A stretch of 64,000 nt of DNA from Arenibacter sp. ARW7G5Y1 (GTDB lineage Bacteria > Bacteroidota > Bacteroidia > Flavobacteriales > Flavobacteriaceae), in NCBI RefSeq assembly GCF_003201775.1, contig NZ_QJJZ01000002.1, forward strand, positions 62,001 to 126,000, read 5' to 3'. Below, in pieces: positions 7,646-16,030 of the stretch (positions are counted from its first letter, which is position 1; each line of letters begins with the position of its first letter). Both the position numbers and the translations under genes were made by a program. The notes under the pieces were generated by a model. It was not told where the DNA came from and searched no databases. It was given only the letters and a program-made list of their open reading frames with translations.

Positions 7646-9226
7646 TCAATCAAAATCCAACAACATTATGGTTGGGGATTTTTGGGCAAATTGCTGTGCC
7701 AATTCTCCTCTTGGGTCGCCGTTGATGGCCATACCGGTAAAGGAACCTAGGAGCAATTCGGGAAAGCCGTTTTGATCAAAATCCGTAGGCTCCATGATGA
7801 GCCATCTTCCCGAAGAAGCTTGTTCAAAAGTGCGAAGATTGCATGTAATGGAATCGCCAAAACTAGTGTTTTCCAAGTATATAAATCCTTCCTTAGGATT
7901 CCGTAATAGATCGGGAAAGAACGATATCATGGCAATGTCTTGGTCCCCATCATTGTCAAAATCGTGATTAATGGCCTTATAGGCACCATTTTGATGTTGA
8001 AAAAAGGCCTCGTTAAAATTGTTTTTGCCATCGTTGAGGTATATCCTGAGCCCGTGATAGGGTTTTAAAAACCTTGAAAAATCGGCATTATCCCCATTAA
8101 CATAAATAATATCCTCATGGCCATCAAGGTTCCAATCTACCAATGAAAATGACACTGAACCGTATGAAGAAGGGAATTTTAATAAGGTACTGACTTTGAA
8201 ATTGCCTTCTCCCAGGTTGTAATGAACATCAATTCTTTCGTTGCCTTGGGACATCAGAACAACAATATCGGGCCGGCCGTCTTGGTTTAGATCCCGTATA
8301 ACCACTGCGGCTGCTCCAGGGTCCGTGGATAATATTTTTCTGGAGTATTCACCGTTGGGGTGTTTAATAAAAAGGCTGAGTTTTCCAGTGTGATTGCCGT
8401 ATTCACAAACGATAATATCCTCTAAATGGTCTCCCGTTAAATCCGTAAAAGTGGTGTGGACCGGTCTTTGTAAGTTTTTTAAGATGCTCATAAAGCCTCG
8501 GTAGTCCTTTTCCCCTGGCCTTTTGAATATCTTTACCACACTTCCAGAAGGGTTGTCGGTGGGCATGAACCCGCCCATCAATGTAGCTATAATGGTGTCC
8601 GATTTACAATCTAAATATGAAATAGGGGAAGGGAGAGCCAAGGTACTAACGGATTTTAAATTATGATCCAATATATTTATGGCGCTATATTCTGTTTTGG
8701 TATCCGCTACATATACTTCATTGAGTTCGGGGTTATATTTAATTGCGGTTACCATTGGAGGGGAAACATGAAACTCGGGTACTTTCACATTAAGTCCCTT
8801 GATTCCCATTTGTATTTTCTTGTTCGGAATGACTAGGCTATCCGGAGCACTATCGATGTAATATTTTTGAATCAGATTCCATTGTTTTATTGATAGGATG
8901 GGCTTTGGGGGAAATATATTTTGCCGCTCAACTAGCTGACCTCCCGGATTGGATTCTATCAGGCTTTGTCTGGTCATATCTTCATATATTCCCATTCTAT
9001 GGCCCATTTGGGGGAGCACTCCTAATTGCCAAGTTTTTTTATCCAACAATTCCGGTTTTGGAAAAACATGGCAGCTGGCACAATGGTTCTTTGCCAAGCT
9101 TTCTCCTGAGAGATTGATTGTTTCCTTATCTTTTGAAACCTCAATGGATTTGGCTTCAGGTTCTCCCTTGCAGGAAACGATCAAAACCTGAAGGCAGCCC
9201 AGGAAAATATATAAGGTATTATGCAT
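7646..9226 (-). CDS. VCBS/FG-GAP repeat lipoprotein with a cytochrome-c-like CxxCH motif
   Basis: 526 residues, lipobox IVSC (C19). A heme-binding type motif CASCH (C49, C52, H53) in AKNHCASCHVFPKP precedes a long beta-propeller region with repeated D-x-(N/D)-x-D-G calcium loops (DLNQDGRPDIVV, DWNLDGHEDIIY, DFDNDGDQDIAM, DFDQNGFPELLL) typical of VCBS/FG-GAP repeats. Whether heme is attached is uncertain, but HCASCHxFPxPxxLDK is recurrent in Bacteroidota proteins of this type. Role is unknown; binding to polysaccharide or a surface redox function are both conceivable. It is transcribed towards the esterase at 6645 and away from SusD. Confidence 0.75.
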   Translation of the reverse strand: MHNTLYIFLGCLQVLIVSCKGEPEAKSIEVSKDKETINLSGESLAKNHCASCHVFPKPELLDKKTWQLGVLPQMGHRMGIYEDMTRQSLIESNPGGQLVERQNIFPPKPILSIKQWNLIQKYYIDSAPDSLVIPNKKIQMGIKGLNVKVPEFHVSPPMVTAIKYNPELNEVYVADTKTEYSAINILDHNLKSVSTLALPSPISYLDCKSDTIIATLMGGFMPTDNPSGSVVKIFKRPGEKDYRGFMSILKNLQRPVHTTFTDLTGDHLEDIIVCEYGNHTGKLSLFIKHPNGEYSRKILSTDPGAAAVVIRDLNQDGRPDIVVLMSQGNERIDVHYNLGEGNFKVSTLLKFPSSYGSVSFSLVDWNLDGHEDIIYVNGDNADFSRFLKPYHGLRIYLNDGKNNFNEAFFQHQNGAYKAINHDFDNDGDQDIAMISFFPDLLRNPKEGFIYLENTSFGDSITCNLRTFEQASSGRWLIMEPTDFDQNGFPELLLGSFTGMAINGDPRGELAQQFAQKSPTIMLLDFD

Positions 9227-9362
9227 AGAAGGTATCAGTGATAATGTTCTTCATATAAAAATGCAACAAATTCGGTACTTATAAAAGGATTTTCCAAAAA
9301 TTTGGACAGGTTCTTCTGTAATGATAGGAGGGTATAATGGTCCCCTTTGTTTTATAAATAAA

Positions 9363-9388
9363 AAAGGGGAGAATTTTATCTCCCCTTT
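9363..9388 (-). terminator. Rho-independent terminator of the first susCD
   Basis: Arms AAAGGGGAGA (9363-9372) and TCTCCCCTTT (9379-9388) are perfectly complementary with a 6-nt loop. On the minus strand the stem is followed by a T-rich stretch (T6, then ATTT). It lies 34 nt after the SusD stop. Confidence 0.85.
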
Positions 9389-9421
9389 AACAACTTTGTT
9401 ATGTTATGGATTTAGAATAGG

Positions 9422-10984
9422 TTAATATCCCGGGTTTTGTACCAGTTTCGGATTCTTGTCCAAGGCTGTCTGGGGCAATGGGAAAATGGTATTATGGTCA
9501 TCAAGCTCATAGAAAGTAAGGTTGGGCGAGTATTGTGCTATTCTGTCCAACAAGGCCTGATCCGGGGTAAATACATCCCCATTGTCATCGTACATGGTAG
9601 GAACCGTATAAGTGGCGTAAGCCGTCTTATTGGACAGTAATTTGCCCTGTCTTACCAATTCCTCATAGTCTTGTCCTTCAAAGCAGAGTTCTTTTCTAAA
9701 TTCGAGATAAATGGCCTCCCTAAGTTCTTCCTTGGTCAAACCTGATAAGTCGTCCAGGCCTGCTCTATCCCGTACCCTGTTCACATATTGGTAGGCATTT
9801 CCTGGACCCTCATCTTCGTTTGTAGCTTCGGCCGCGGTAAGAAGTACGTCGGCAAATCGCAACACCTTGATGTTGTAGGCCATACCATCCCCAACCTTGT
9901 TTTCTGGGTCCCTGTATTTATTTATATGTGGTAGCGGGTAGGTGTTTTCCTGCCATTGTACTAGTTCGCCTCCACCGTTCAGTTTAGGGAATTCTGTTAG
10001 CCATGTAGCCGCTTTTCTTTTATCGTTTTCCTCAAATTGATTGAACCACCAGAGGCTACCGATTATTGTTCCCCATTGTCCGGGCCCATAACCATTGTTA
10101 TTGGGTTCAAAATTGTTGCCCAAAGCATGGCCTTGGGGAGCAACCCCATTGTATTGAACCTCAAATACACTTTCTATGTTATTGTCCACATCGCCATTGC
10201 CCATCCACCAATTGTCTTTTGGGTCTTCCATAAGGTCAAGGCCACTGGGAGAATTTATTACAGCTATGGCATTGGTTTTGGCATTGGCCCAATCTTTTTG
10301 ATAAAGTTGCACTTTGGCCAAAAGCCCTTGTGCAGCTTCTTTGGATGCCCTTCCAACATTGTTGCCGGAATAGGAGGATAGGAGGGGCAATGCGCCCATG
10401 GCCTCCGTTAGGTCTTGGACAATTTGAGTATATACTTCGGCCTCTGTATTACGTGCCACCTGTAACTCTGTAATATCGGAAGACTTGGTTTCGGTTAAAA
10501 TTAAGGGTACACCTCCCCATCTTCGTACCATATTGAAATAGGTCAATGCCCTTAAAAATTTGGCTTCCCCTATGATTCTTGATTTAAGGTTTTCATCCAT
10601 TTCAATATCCGGAACATGGTCAATAACGGCATTGGCTCGGTTAACAGCTTGCCATACTGCTCCCCAAATCGCAATATTATAGCGCGAGCTTTTTACCATT
10701 CCGGCATCGTTCAACTGTATAATTTCGGCCCTATCCGAAGTAGTACCAAGACGGGTAAAGACCCCATCTGATGCCAATGCACTGGACGTCATCCAATATC
10801 TGGAATAATAGTCGTTTACCCTCAAAGCCGCATAGGCACCGTTTACTGCGGATTCGGCATCTTGAGCGGTTTGATAAAAGTTTACCGGCGAAATGGAATC
10901 CTTTGGAATCTCATCGAGATAATCAGAGCATGCGCTTGCAAGGATTGCAATGCATAACAGTATTAAGAATTTTAAATTTTTCAT
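9422..10984 (-). CDS. SusD-family glycan-binding lipoprotein (pectin locus)
   Basis: Outer-membrane surface lipoprotein of 520 residues, the lid/binding partner of SusC. Start chosen at 10984, nine codons inside the longest frame: this gives signal peptide MKNLKFLILL... with lipobox LASAC (C19) and avoids overlap with the SusC stop at 11001. SusD hallmarks are the N-terminal DYLDEIPKDSISP, FLRALTYFNMVRRWGGVPL near 150 with TPR-like helices, and a C-terminal SusD/RagB region ending with NPKLVQNPGY. It follows SusC by 16 nt. Ligand is presumably pectin-derived oligogalacturonides or rhamnogalacturonan fragments, from context. Confidence 0.95.
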   Translation of the reverse strand: MKNLKFLILLCIAILASACSDYLDEIPKDSISPVNFYQTAQDAESAVNGAYAALRVNDYYSRYWMTSSALASDGVFTRLGTTSDRAEIIQLNDAGMVKSSRYNIAIWGAVWQAVNRANAVIDHVPDIEMDENLKSRIIGEAKFLRALTYFNMVRRWGGVPLILTETKSSDITELQVARNTEAEVYTQIVQDLTEAMGALPLLSSYSGNNVGRASKEAAQGLLAKVQLYQKDWANAKTNAIAVINSPSGLDLMEDPKDNWWMGNGDVDNNIESVFEVQYNGVAPQGHALGNNFEPNNNGYGPGQWGTIIGSLWWFNQFEENDKRKAATWLTEFPKLNGGGELVQWQENTYPLPHINKYRDPENKVGDGMAYNIKVLRFADVLLTAAEATNEDEGPGNAYQYVNRVRDRAGLDDLSGLTKEELREAIYLEFRKELCFEGQDYEELVRQGKLLSNKTAYATYTVPTMYDDNGDVFTPDQALLDRIAQYSPNLTFYELDDHNTIFPLPQTALDKNPKLVQNPGY

Positions 10985-11000
10985 ATCGTTTATTTTTTTA

Positions 11001-14000
11001 TTAGAAGTCAAGTTTCAGTCCCATTAAAACGGTCTTGGCCAATGGGTAGGAACTGATGTCCCATCCAAAGGAGCCCCTTACATTGGCACGCCCATTGGTA
11101 TCCGGGTTATAGCCTTTGTAATCTGTTATTGTGAACAAGTTCTGACCGGTAACATAGATTGATGCATTGGCATTTCCCAGTAGTCCTTTGGGCAACTCGT
11201 AGTTAAGGGTAATTTCCTTCATCCTTAGATAAGAAGCGTCTTCCAAGAAAAAGTCAGAATCTCCAAGACTTGCAGAACCACCAATGGAAGGAGGGGTTTG
11301 TATTGGAGTGGGCCATAGGGCATCAACATTGCTTGGAGTCCAATAATCCCCAACTTCCGCCAATACATTCTGACCTCTGGTAACAGTTGAATTAAACCTT
11401 CTCATGGAATTGTAAACAAGTCCACCCTTCTGTCCTTGTAAAAAGAGCCTAAGTTCCAAGCTTTTATAAGATATGGTCGAGTTTATTCCATAGGTAAAAT
11501 CGGCATGCGGACTTCCGAGCACCGTACGGTCATCGGTATCTATTTCCCCGTCGTTGTTCACATCCACATATCTCGTCATCCCGGGAATAACGCCTGGTCT
11601 CAAGGATTGTTCCGCGTCGGCTTCCGCCTGCGAACGATATAGTCCATCTGTTTTATATCCATAGAATACGCCTACAGGTTCTCCAACAGTTACATAAGAC
11701 CTTGGAGTGGAACCGGCAAAAGTAGGTTGTGCTATTTCATAGGATTGATCACCTTCTCCCACTTCCGCGGCAGATCCCAAGGAGGTAATTTTATTTTTGT
11801 TTTGGGAAATGTTAAATCCAAGGTCCCACTTAAAGTCATCATTTTGTACTACAGCTCCGTTCATGGATAGTTCCCAGCCAATATTTTCCATCTCTCCCAG
11901 ATTCTGTACGGAAGGGTCCAAAATACCGGATGTTTCGGGAAGATTAACCTCTAACAATAGGTCTTCGGTCTTTTTTACATAATAATCAAAAGAGGTATTA
12001 AACCTACCTCTAAGCAGGGAGGCATCCAGACCAACATTGGTTTGGCTGGTGATTTCCCATGTTAAGCCCGGTACGGCTACACGTAAGGGGGCAAATCCAC
12101 TTACAATGGTACCATCCCCAAAATTATAGGGATCTGCCTGTAATAGGGCCAAAGACCTATAAGTGGGCAATTCTTGGTTACCAACTTGTCCCCATCCAAT
12201 CCTTAGTTTTAGATTGTCGAAGAAATCCGATTCGGCCATAAAAGCTTCGTTGGAAATCCTCCAAGCTCCTGCTACAGAGGGGAAAAATGCCCATTTATTA
12301 CCTTCTGCAAATTTGGAAGAGCCATCCCGACGTCCTGTTGCGGTAATCAGATAACGATCCTTATAGTTATAGTTGATCCTTCCAAGGAATGACATAATAC
12401 TAAATTCGGCATACTGTGAATCTACAGCTGGGGCCACTGATCCGGCACCCAGGTCATAAGGTCCTGTAATATCGGTGGCAAACCCACTAGCCGTAATCAA
12501 CCTGTATTCTTCGGTTTCCTTTTGTACTGTAAAACCGGCCAACGCCTGTAAATTATGGTCCCCAAAATCTTTATTGTAGTTTAAGGTATTTTCATTTAAT
12601 AGGGAGGTTCTATTTACAGAGCTGACATTGGCGGTATTGATAGGGCTGACAGCATCGAAGAGTGACGTTCTATATACATGCCTGTCACGGTTCTCCAAGT
12701 CGGCCCCAACACTTACCCTAAATTTTAAATCTTCCAGTAAGTCATATTCCCCGAACAGGGAGCCTAGAATTCTAGTGTTGACACTTTCATCAGAAAATTC
12801 ATTGATAAAGGCTAAAGGGTTTCGGGTTCCCTGCGCATCAGGAACGGTCGAGGGCATGTCGTTCAGAACGGAGTAGGAGCCATCAGGTTGGTAGATTGGC
12901 AGTACAGGTGCCATTTGCAAGGCAGTGGCGGTTATACTATTGGTTGCCTCTCCTTCTGTTTCGGCGGCATTGTTTATGGATCTGGATACATTCAGGGAAT
13001 TACCGAATTTTAATCGGTCACTGGCATTGATATCCAGGTTTACCCTTAAGGAATATCTGGTAAAGTCCGATCCTTTTATAATTCCTTCCTGATCAAAAAC
13101 AGCTCCTGATAAACTGTATTGTATGGATTCGGAACCTCCGTTTATCCCAATTTGGTGATTCTGTATCAAGGCACTCCTGAAGATCAAATCCTGCCAATCC
13201 GTATCGTAGGCTGGTGCGTTGCCAAATACTACAGGATCCGGAGTGGGACTATTGGCAGCAGCCTCGTTGTATATGTTTTGATATTGCTCGGCATTCATCA
13301 TATCAATTTTGTTGCTGATGGTCTGTATACCTGCATAACCGTTATAGGATATTTTTGGCAAGCCTTTCTTACCTCTTTTAGTTGTGATCAGAATAACACC
13401 ATTGGCACCCCTAACCCCGTATATTGCGGCAGCCGAGGCATCTTTAAGAATCTCTATCGATTCAATATCGGACGGATTTAGTGCAGCAAGCGGATTTTGG
13501 TTAACCGTGTAGTCTGTACCCGTACTACTATCTAGTCCCCTACCTGCGCTGGTAGCAAATTGCGACTGTCCGGTTACCGGAAACCCATCGATTACATATA
13601 AGGGTTCACTTCCATTCAAAATAGAAGTAGTACCCCTAATTTTTACACTGATTCCACCTCCGGGAGCACCGGAATTGTTCGTTATGTTTACACCGGCTAC
13701 CCTACCTTGTAAGCCTTGCTCCATGGAGGTAATGGGAGCCGCGTTGAGCTCTTCCGAAGAAAGTGACCCAACCGATCCTGTAAGATCACTTTTTTTCTGT
13801 GTTCCATAACCTACAACAACCACTTCCTCGAGCTGGCTGGCATCTTCCAATAAATCTACATTTATGGTGGATTGCCCACCTACCTCAATTTCTTGGGTCT
13901 TAAAACCAATATATCTAAAGACTAAAATGTCATTGTTGCTTGCATCAATGGTGTAATTACCATCGAAATCGGTTGCGGTACCCGTTGTGGTATTCTTAAT

Positions 14001-14144
14001 AATGACCGATACCCCTGGTAATGGGGTTCCAGATTCATCGGAAACGGTACCAGTTACAGTGGAGGTGTCCTGCGCATAAATGGGCAGGTATAATATTACT
14101 CCAAAAAGTAGGAGATAATATTTCATGTTTTTTCTTGTTTTCAT
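11001..14144 (-). CDS. SusC-family TonB-dependent oligosaccharide transporter (pectin locus)
   Basis: 1047-residue outer-membrane importer. Signal peptide (to about 25, IYAQ), CarboxypepD_reg-like domain (GTVSDESGTPLPGVSV), TonB-box region EEVVVVGYGTQKKSDLTG, plug with EPLYVIDGFPV and the SusC motif SAAAIYGVRGANGVILI, then a 22-strand-type barrel ending in an aromatic (LMGLKLDF). It lacks the N-terminal STN domain seen in the second SusC, so it should not signal to a FecR anti-sigma factor. Two LacI-type operators (14246 and 14336) lie upstream. An alternative start is M7. Confidence 0.96.
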   Translation of the reverse strand: MKTRKNMKYYLLLFGVILYLPIYAQDTSTVTGTVSDESGTPLPGVSVIIKNTTTGTATDFDGNYTIDASNNDILVFRYIGFKTQEIEVGGQSTINVDLLEDASQLEEVVVVGYGTQKKSDLTGSVGSLSSEELNAAPITSMEQGLQGRVAGVNITNNSGAPGGGISVKIRGTTSILNGSEPLYVIDGFPVTGQSQFATSAGRGLDSSTGTDYTVNQNPLAALNPSDIESIEILKDASAAAIYGVRGANGVILITTKRGKKGLPKISYNGYAGIQTISNKIDMMNAEQYQNIYNEAAANSPTPDPVVFGNAPAYDTDWQDLIFRSALIQNHQIGINGGSESIQYSLSGAVFDQEGIIKGSDFTRYSLRVNLDINASDRLKFGNSLNVSRSINNAAETEGEATNSITATALQMAPVLPIYQPDGSYSVLNDMPSTVPDAQGTRNPLAFINEFSDESVNTRILGSLFGEYDLLEDLKFRVSVGADLENRDRHVYRTSLFDAVSPINTANVSSVNRTSLLNENTLNYNKDFGDHNLQALAGFTVQKETEEYRLITASGFATDITGPYDLGAGSVAPAVDSQYAEFSIMSFLGRINYNYKDRYLITATGRRDGSSKFAEGNKWAFFPSVAGAWRISNEAFMAESDFFDNLKLRIGWGQVGNQELPTYRSLALLQADPYNFGDGTIVSGFAPLRVAVPGLTWEITSQTNVGLDASLLRGRFNTSFDYYVKKTEDLLLEVNLPETSGILDPSVQNLGEMENIGWELSMNGAVVQNDDFKWDLGFNISQNKNKITSLGSAAEVGEGDQSYEIAQPTFAGSTPRSYVTVGEPVGVFYGYKTDGLYRSQAEADAEQSLRPGVIPGMTRYVDVNNDGEIDTDDRTVLGSPHADFTYGINSTISYKSLELRLFLQGQKGGLVYNSMRRFNSTVTRGQNVLAEVGDYWTPSNVDALWPTPIQTPPSIGGSASLGDSDFFLEDASYLRMKEITLNYELPKGLLGNANASIYVTGQNLFTITDYKGYNPDTNGRANVRGSFGWDISSYPLAKTVLMGLKLDF

Positions 14145-14245
14145 ACGTCTTTGTTTAGTTGAGATTGTTTTTAAATTAATTTAGGTGATTTGAAAGTGTG
14201 TTCTTTTTCTTTCCATTTTTTTGTAATTTTAGTTAAGGTTTTTTA

Positions 14246-14259
14246 TACAATCGATTGTA
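14246..14259. promoter_or_regulatory. LacI-type operator, susC-proximal
   Basis: TACAATCGATTGTA is a perfect palindrome (extends to 16 bp, 14245-14260) about 100 bp before the susC start. With the copy at 14336 the centre-to-centre distance is 90 bp, compatible with looping by a tetrameric or paired regulator. Confidence 0.85.
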
Positions 14260-14335
14260 TTTTTTTCTAGGTATTTTAACTTGATGTACGTTTTCCTCGG
14301 CTATAGAAAAATGTACAATAAGTCCATTCAACTAA

Positions 14336-14349
14336 TGCAATCGATTGTA
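14336..14349. promoter_or_regulatory. LacI-type operator, second copy in the susC/GH105 region
   Basis: TGCAATCGATTGTA matches the TRYAATCGATTRYA consensus. It could serve the divergent GH105-esterase/GH43 unit as well as susCD, though it is 556 nt from the GH105 start. Confidence 0.82.
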
Positions 14350-14722
14350 CTAAAGTAATTAAAATATCATATCTTACAAAGAATTTGGAAAAAAATGAAG
14401 GTACTTTTTGAGGATTAGACAATTATCCTCCCGTAAAAATATCATTATAAAGGGCTAAAAGTCTTATGTCAATTGGGGTTTTTGGTTTTTATGACAGCCC
14501 TAAGGTTTTAAGATTTACTTTTCTTTTTTTCGATTTTAAAAGATGTTAATTGATAAAAAACTTAATTATTCACATAATTCATGGTCACCAAGGATATTAG
14601 GGAATAATAAATCATCTGTTCCGGACAGATTGCGTTACACTGTAATTTCCTAAAATAATGTATTGATCCTGAGACTTGCATAAAAATGTTAAAAGTAGAT
14701 AATAGGGCTTTATAGTAATGAG

Positions 14723-14740
14723 TGGGAATATATATTCCCA
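14723..14740. promoter_or_regulatory. 18-bp perfect palindrome upstream of the second GH105
   Basis: TGGGAATATATATTCCCA reads identically on both strands. It does not match the LacI-type motif and lies 166 nt before the GH105 start. It may be a site for another regulator or an RNA hairpin; only one copy was noticed. Confidence 0.4.
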
Positions 14741-14905
14741 GTCTAAGATACCGTTTTGGCCCCTTCATCGAGACAACTGGACAACAGTGTACAGGAGCCC
14801 TAAAAAGATAATGGGAATGATCGTGGAATTCAAATGAAGCATCATTTCGTAAGTTCTGGTTTTGCTCCATTAAAATTGAATTAAAAACAAAAAAACAATA
14901 ACCAA

Positions 14906-16030
14906 ATGAAAAAACAATTCTTATTAATATGTGTTACGGTAATATCGGTACAATCCATTCGTGCCCAAATTTCCGATAAATCCAACGTATTGGAGCATAT
15001 GCAATTGGCCAATGAATACTTTATGAACAAATGGCCCGATGTTGGGAAAACGATCATTACCAACAAGGAGCGCCCTAGCAATATTTGGACCCGCGGGGTA
15101 TATTATGAAGGACTTATGGCATTACATGATATTTATCCCAAAGAAGCGTATTATGATTACGCCTATGATTGGGCAGAGTTTCACGGATGGGGCTTTAGAA
15201 ATGGCAACGCCAATCGCAACGCCGATGATTATTGTGCTGCCCAAACCTATATAGATCTGTACAATTTGGAGCCAGACCCCAAGAAATTGAAGAACACCAA
15301 GGCATGTATCAATATGTTGTTGAACACTCCACAAATGGACGATTGGTCCTGGATAGATGCTATACAGATGGGAATGCCGGTGTTTGCAAAATTGGGTGTT
15401 TTGGAGAAGGACCATCGCTATTATGAAAAAATGTATGGGATGTATATGTTTACAAGGGACAAACATGGCGATAAGGGCCTTTTTAACCCTATAGATGGCC
15501 TGTGGTGGCGGGATGCCGATTTTGATCCGCCATATAAAGAACCCAATGGTGAGGATTGCTACTGGAGCCGCGGTAACGGATGGGTAATTGCAGCACTTGC
15601 TAAGGTTTTAAGTATAATCCCCAAGGATGCCCCCCATAGGGATCAGTATATTAAGGACTTGAAATCTATGGCGGAAGCCTTGGTCCCCATTCAGAGAAAA
15701 GACGGATTTTGGAACGTAAGTTTGCACGACCCTAAACATTTTGGGGGAAAAGAGTTTTCTGGAACCGCACTTTTTATCTATGGGATGGCTTATGGCGTTA
15801 ACAGCGGAATTTTGGATAAGGAAACCTATCTTCCCATAATAGAAAAAGGTTGGAAAGCTATGACCGAAGAAGGCTTGCATACGAGTGGATTTTTGGGATA
15901 TTTGCAGTCTACCGGAAAAGAGCCAAAAGACGGTCAGCCCCTATCCTATGACAAGGTCCCCGATTTTGAGGACTATGGACTGGGCTGTTTTTTGTTGGCG
16001 GGAAGTGAAATATATAAAATGAAATTATGA
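14906..16030 (+). CDS. GH105/GH88-type unsaturated uronyl hydrolase
   Basis: 374-residue exported (alpha/alpha)6-barrel enzyme with a type I signal peptide (SIRAQ, about 21). Typical features are DDWSWIDAIQMGMPVFAKLG (catalytic-Asp region near 145), GLWWRDADFDPPY, and YWSRGNGWVIAALAKVLSI followed by DGFWNVSLHDP. It belongs to family 105 in a subgroup distinct from the lipoprotein at 5014, and would release unsaturated galacturonate from rhamnogalacturonan or galacturonan oligomers in the periplasm. The stop overlaps the next start (ATGA), so it is coupled to the esterase-GH43 fusion. Confidence 0.9.
   Translation: MKKQFLLICVTVISVQSIRAQISDKSNVLEHMQLANEYFMNKWPDVGKTIITNKERPSNIWTRGVYYEGLMALHDIYPKEAYYDYAYDWAEFHGWGFRNGNANRNADDYCAAQTYIDLYNLEPDPKKLKNTKACINMLLNTPQMDDWSWIDAIQMGMPVFAKLGVLEKDHRYYEKMYGMYMFTRDKHGDKGLFNPIDGLWWRDADFDPPYKEPNGEDCYWSRGNGWVIAALAKVLSIIPKDAPHRDQYIKDLKSMAEALVPIQRKDGFWNVSLHDPKHFGGKEFSGTALFIYGMAYGVNSGILDKETYLPIIEKGWKAMTEEGLHTSGFLGYLQSTGKEPKDGQPLSYDKVPDFEDYGLGCFLLAGSEIYKMKL

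Larger units (their letters stand above)
14145..14905. promoter_or_regulatory. 761-nt divergent regulatory region between susC and the GH105 gene
   Basis: No credible gene. It holds two LacI-type operators (14246-14259, 14336-14349) near susC, and nearer the GH105 gene further dyads: ATCTGT...ACAGAT (14614-14630), TTACACTGTAA (14635-14645) and an 18-bp perfect palindrome TGGGAATATATATTCCCA (14723-14740). Long AT-rich runs separate them. The 102-codon minus frame at 14562-14870 has no recognisable family or export signal and is treated as chance. Confidence 0.6.

Noticed and set aside
13570-13590. ATCGATTACA half-match to the LacI-type motif inside susC
   Set aside because: Only one half fits the consensus and it encodes the conserved VIDG plug motif, so it is coding-driven.
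14562-14870. 102-codon minus-strand open frame
   Set aside because: No family, no export signal, unusual composition (rich in His, Tyr, Ile, Cys), and it lies across dyads in a regulatory region between divergent genes.
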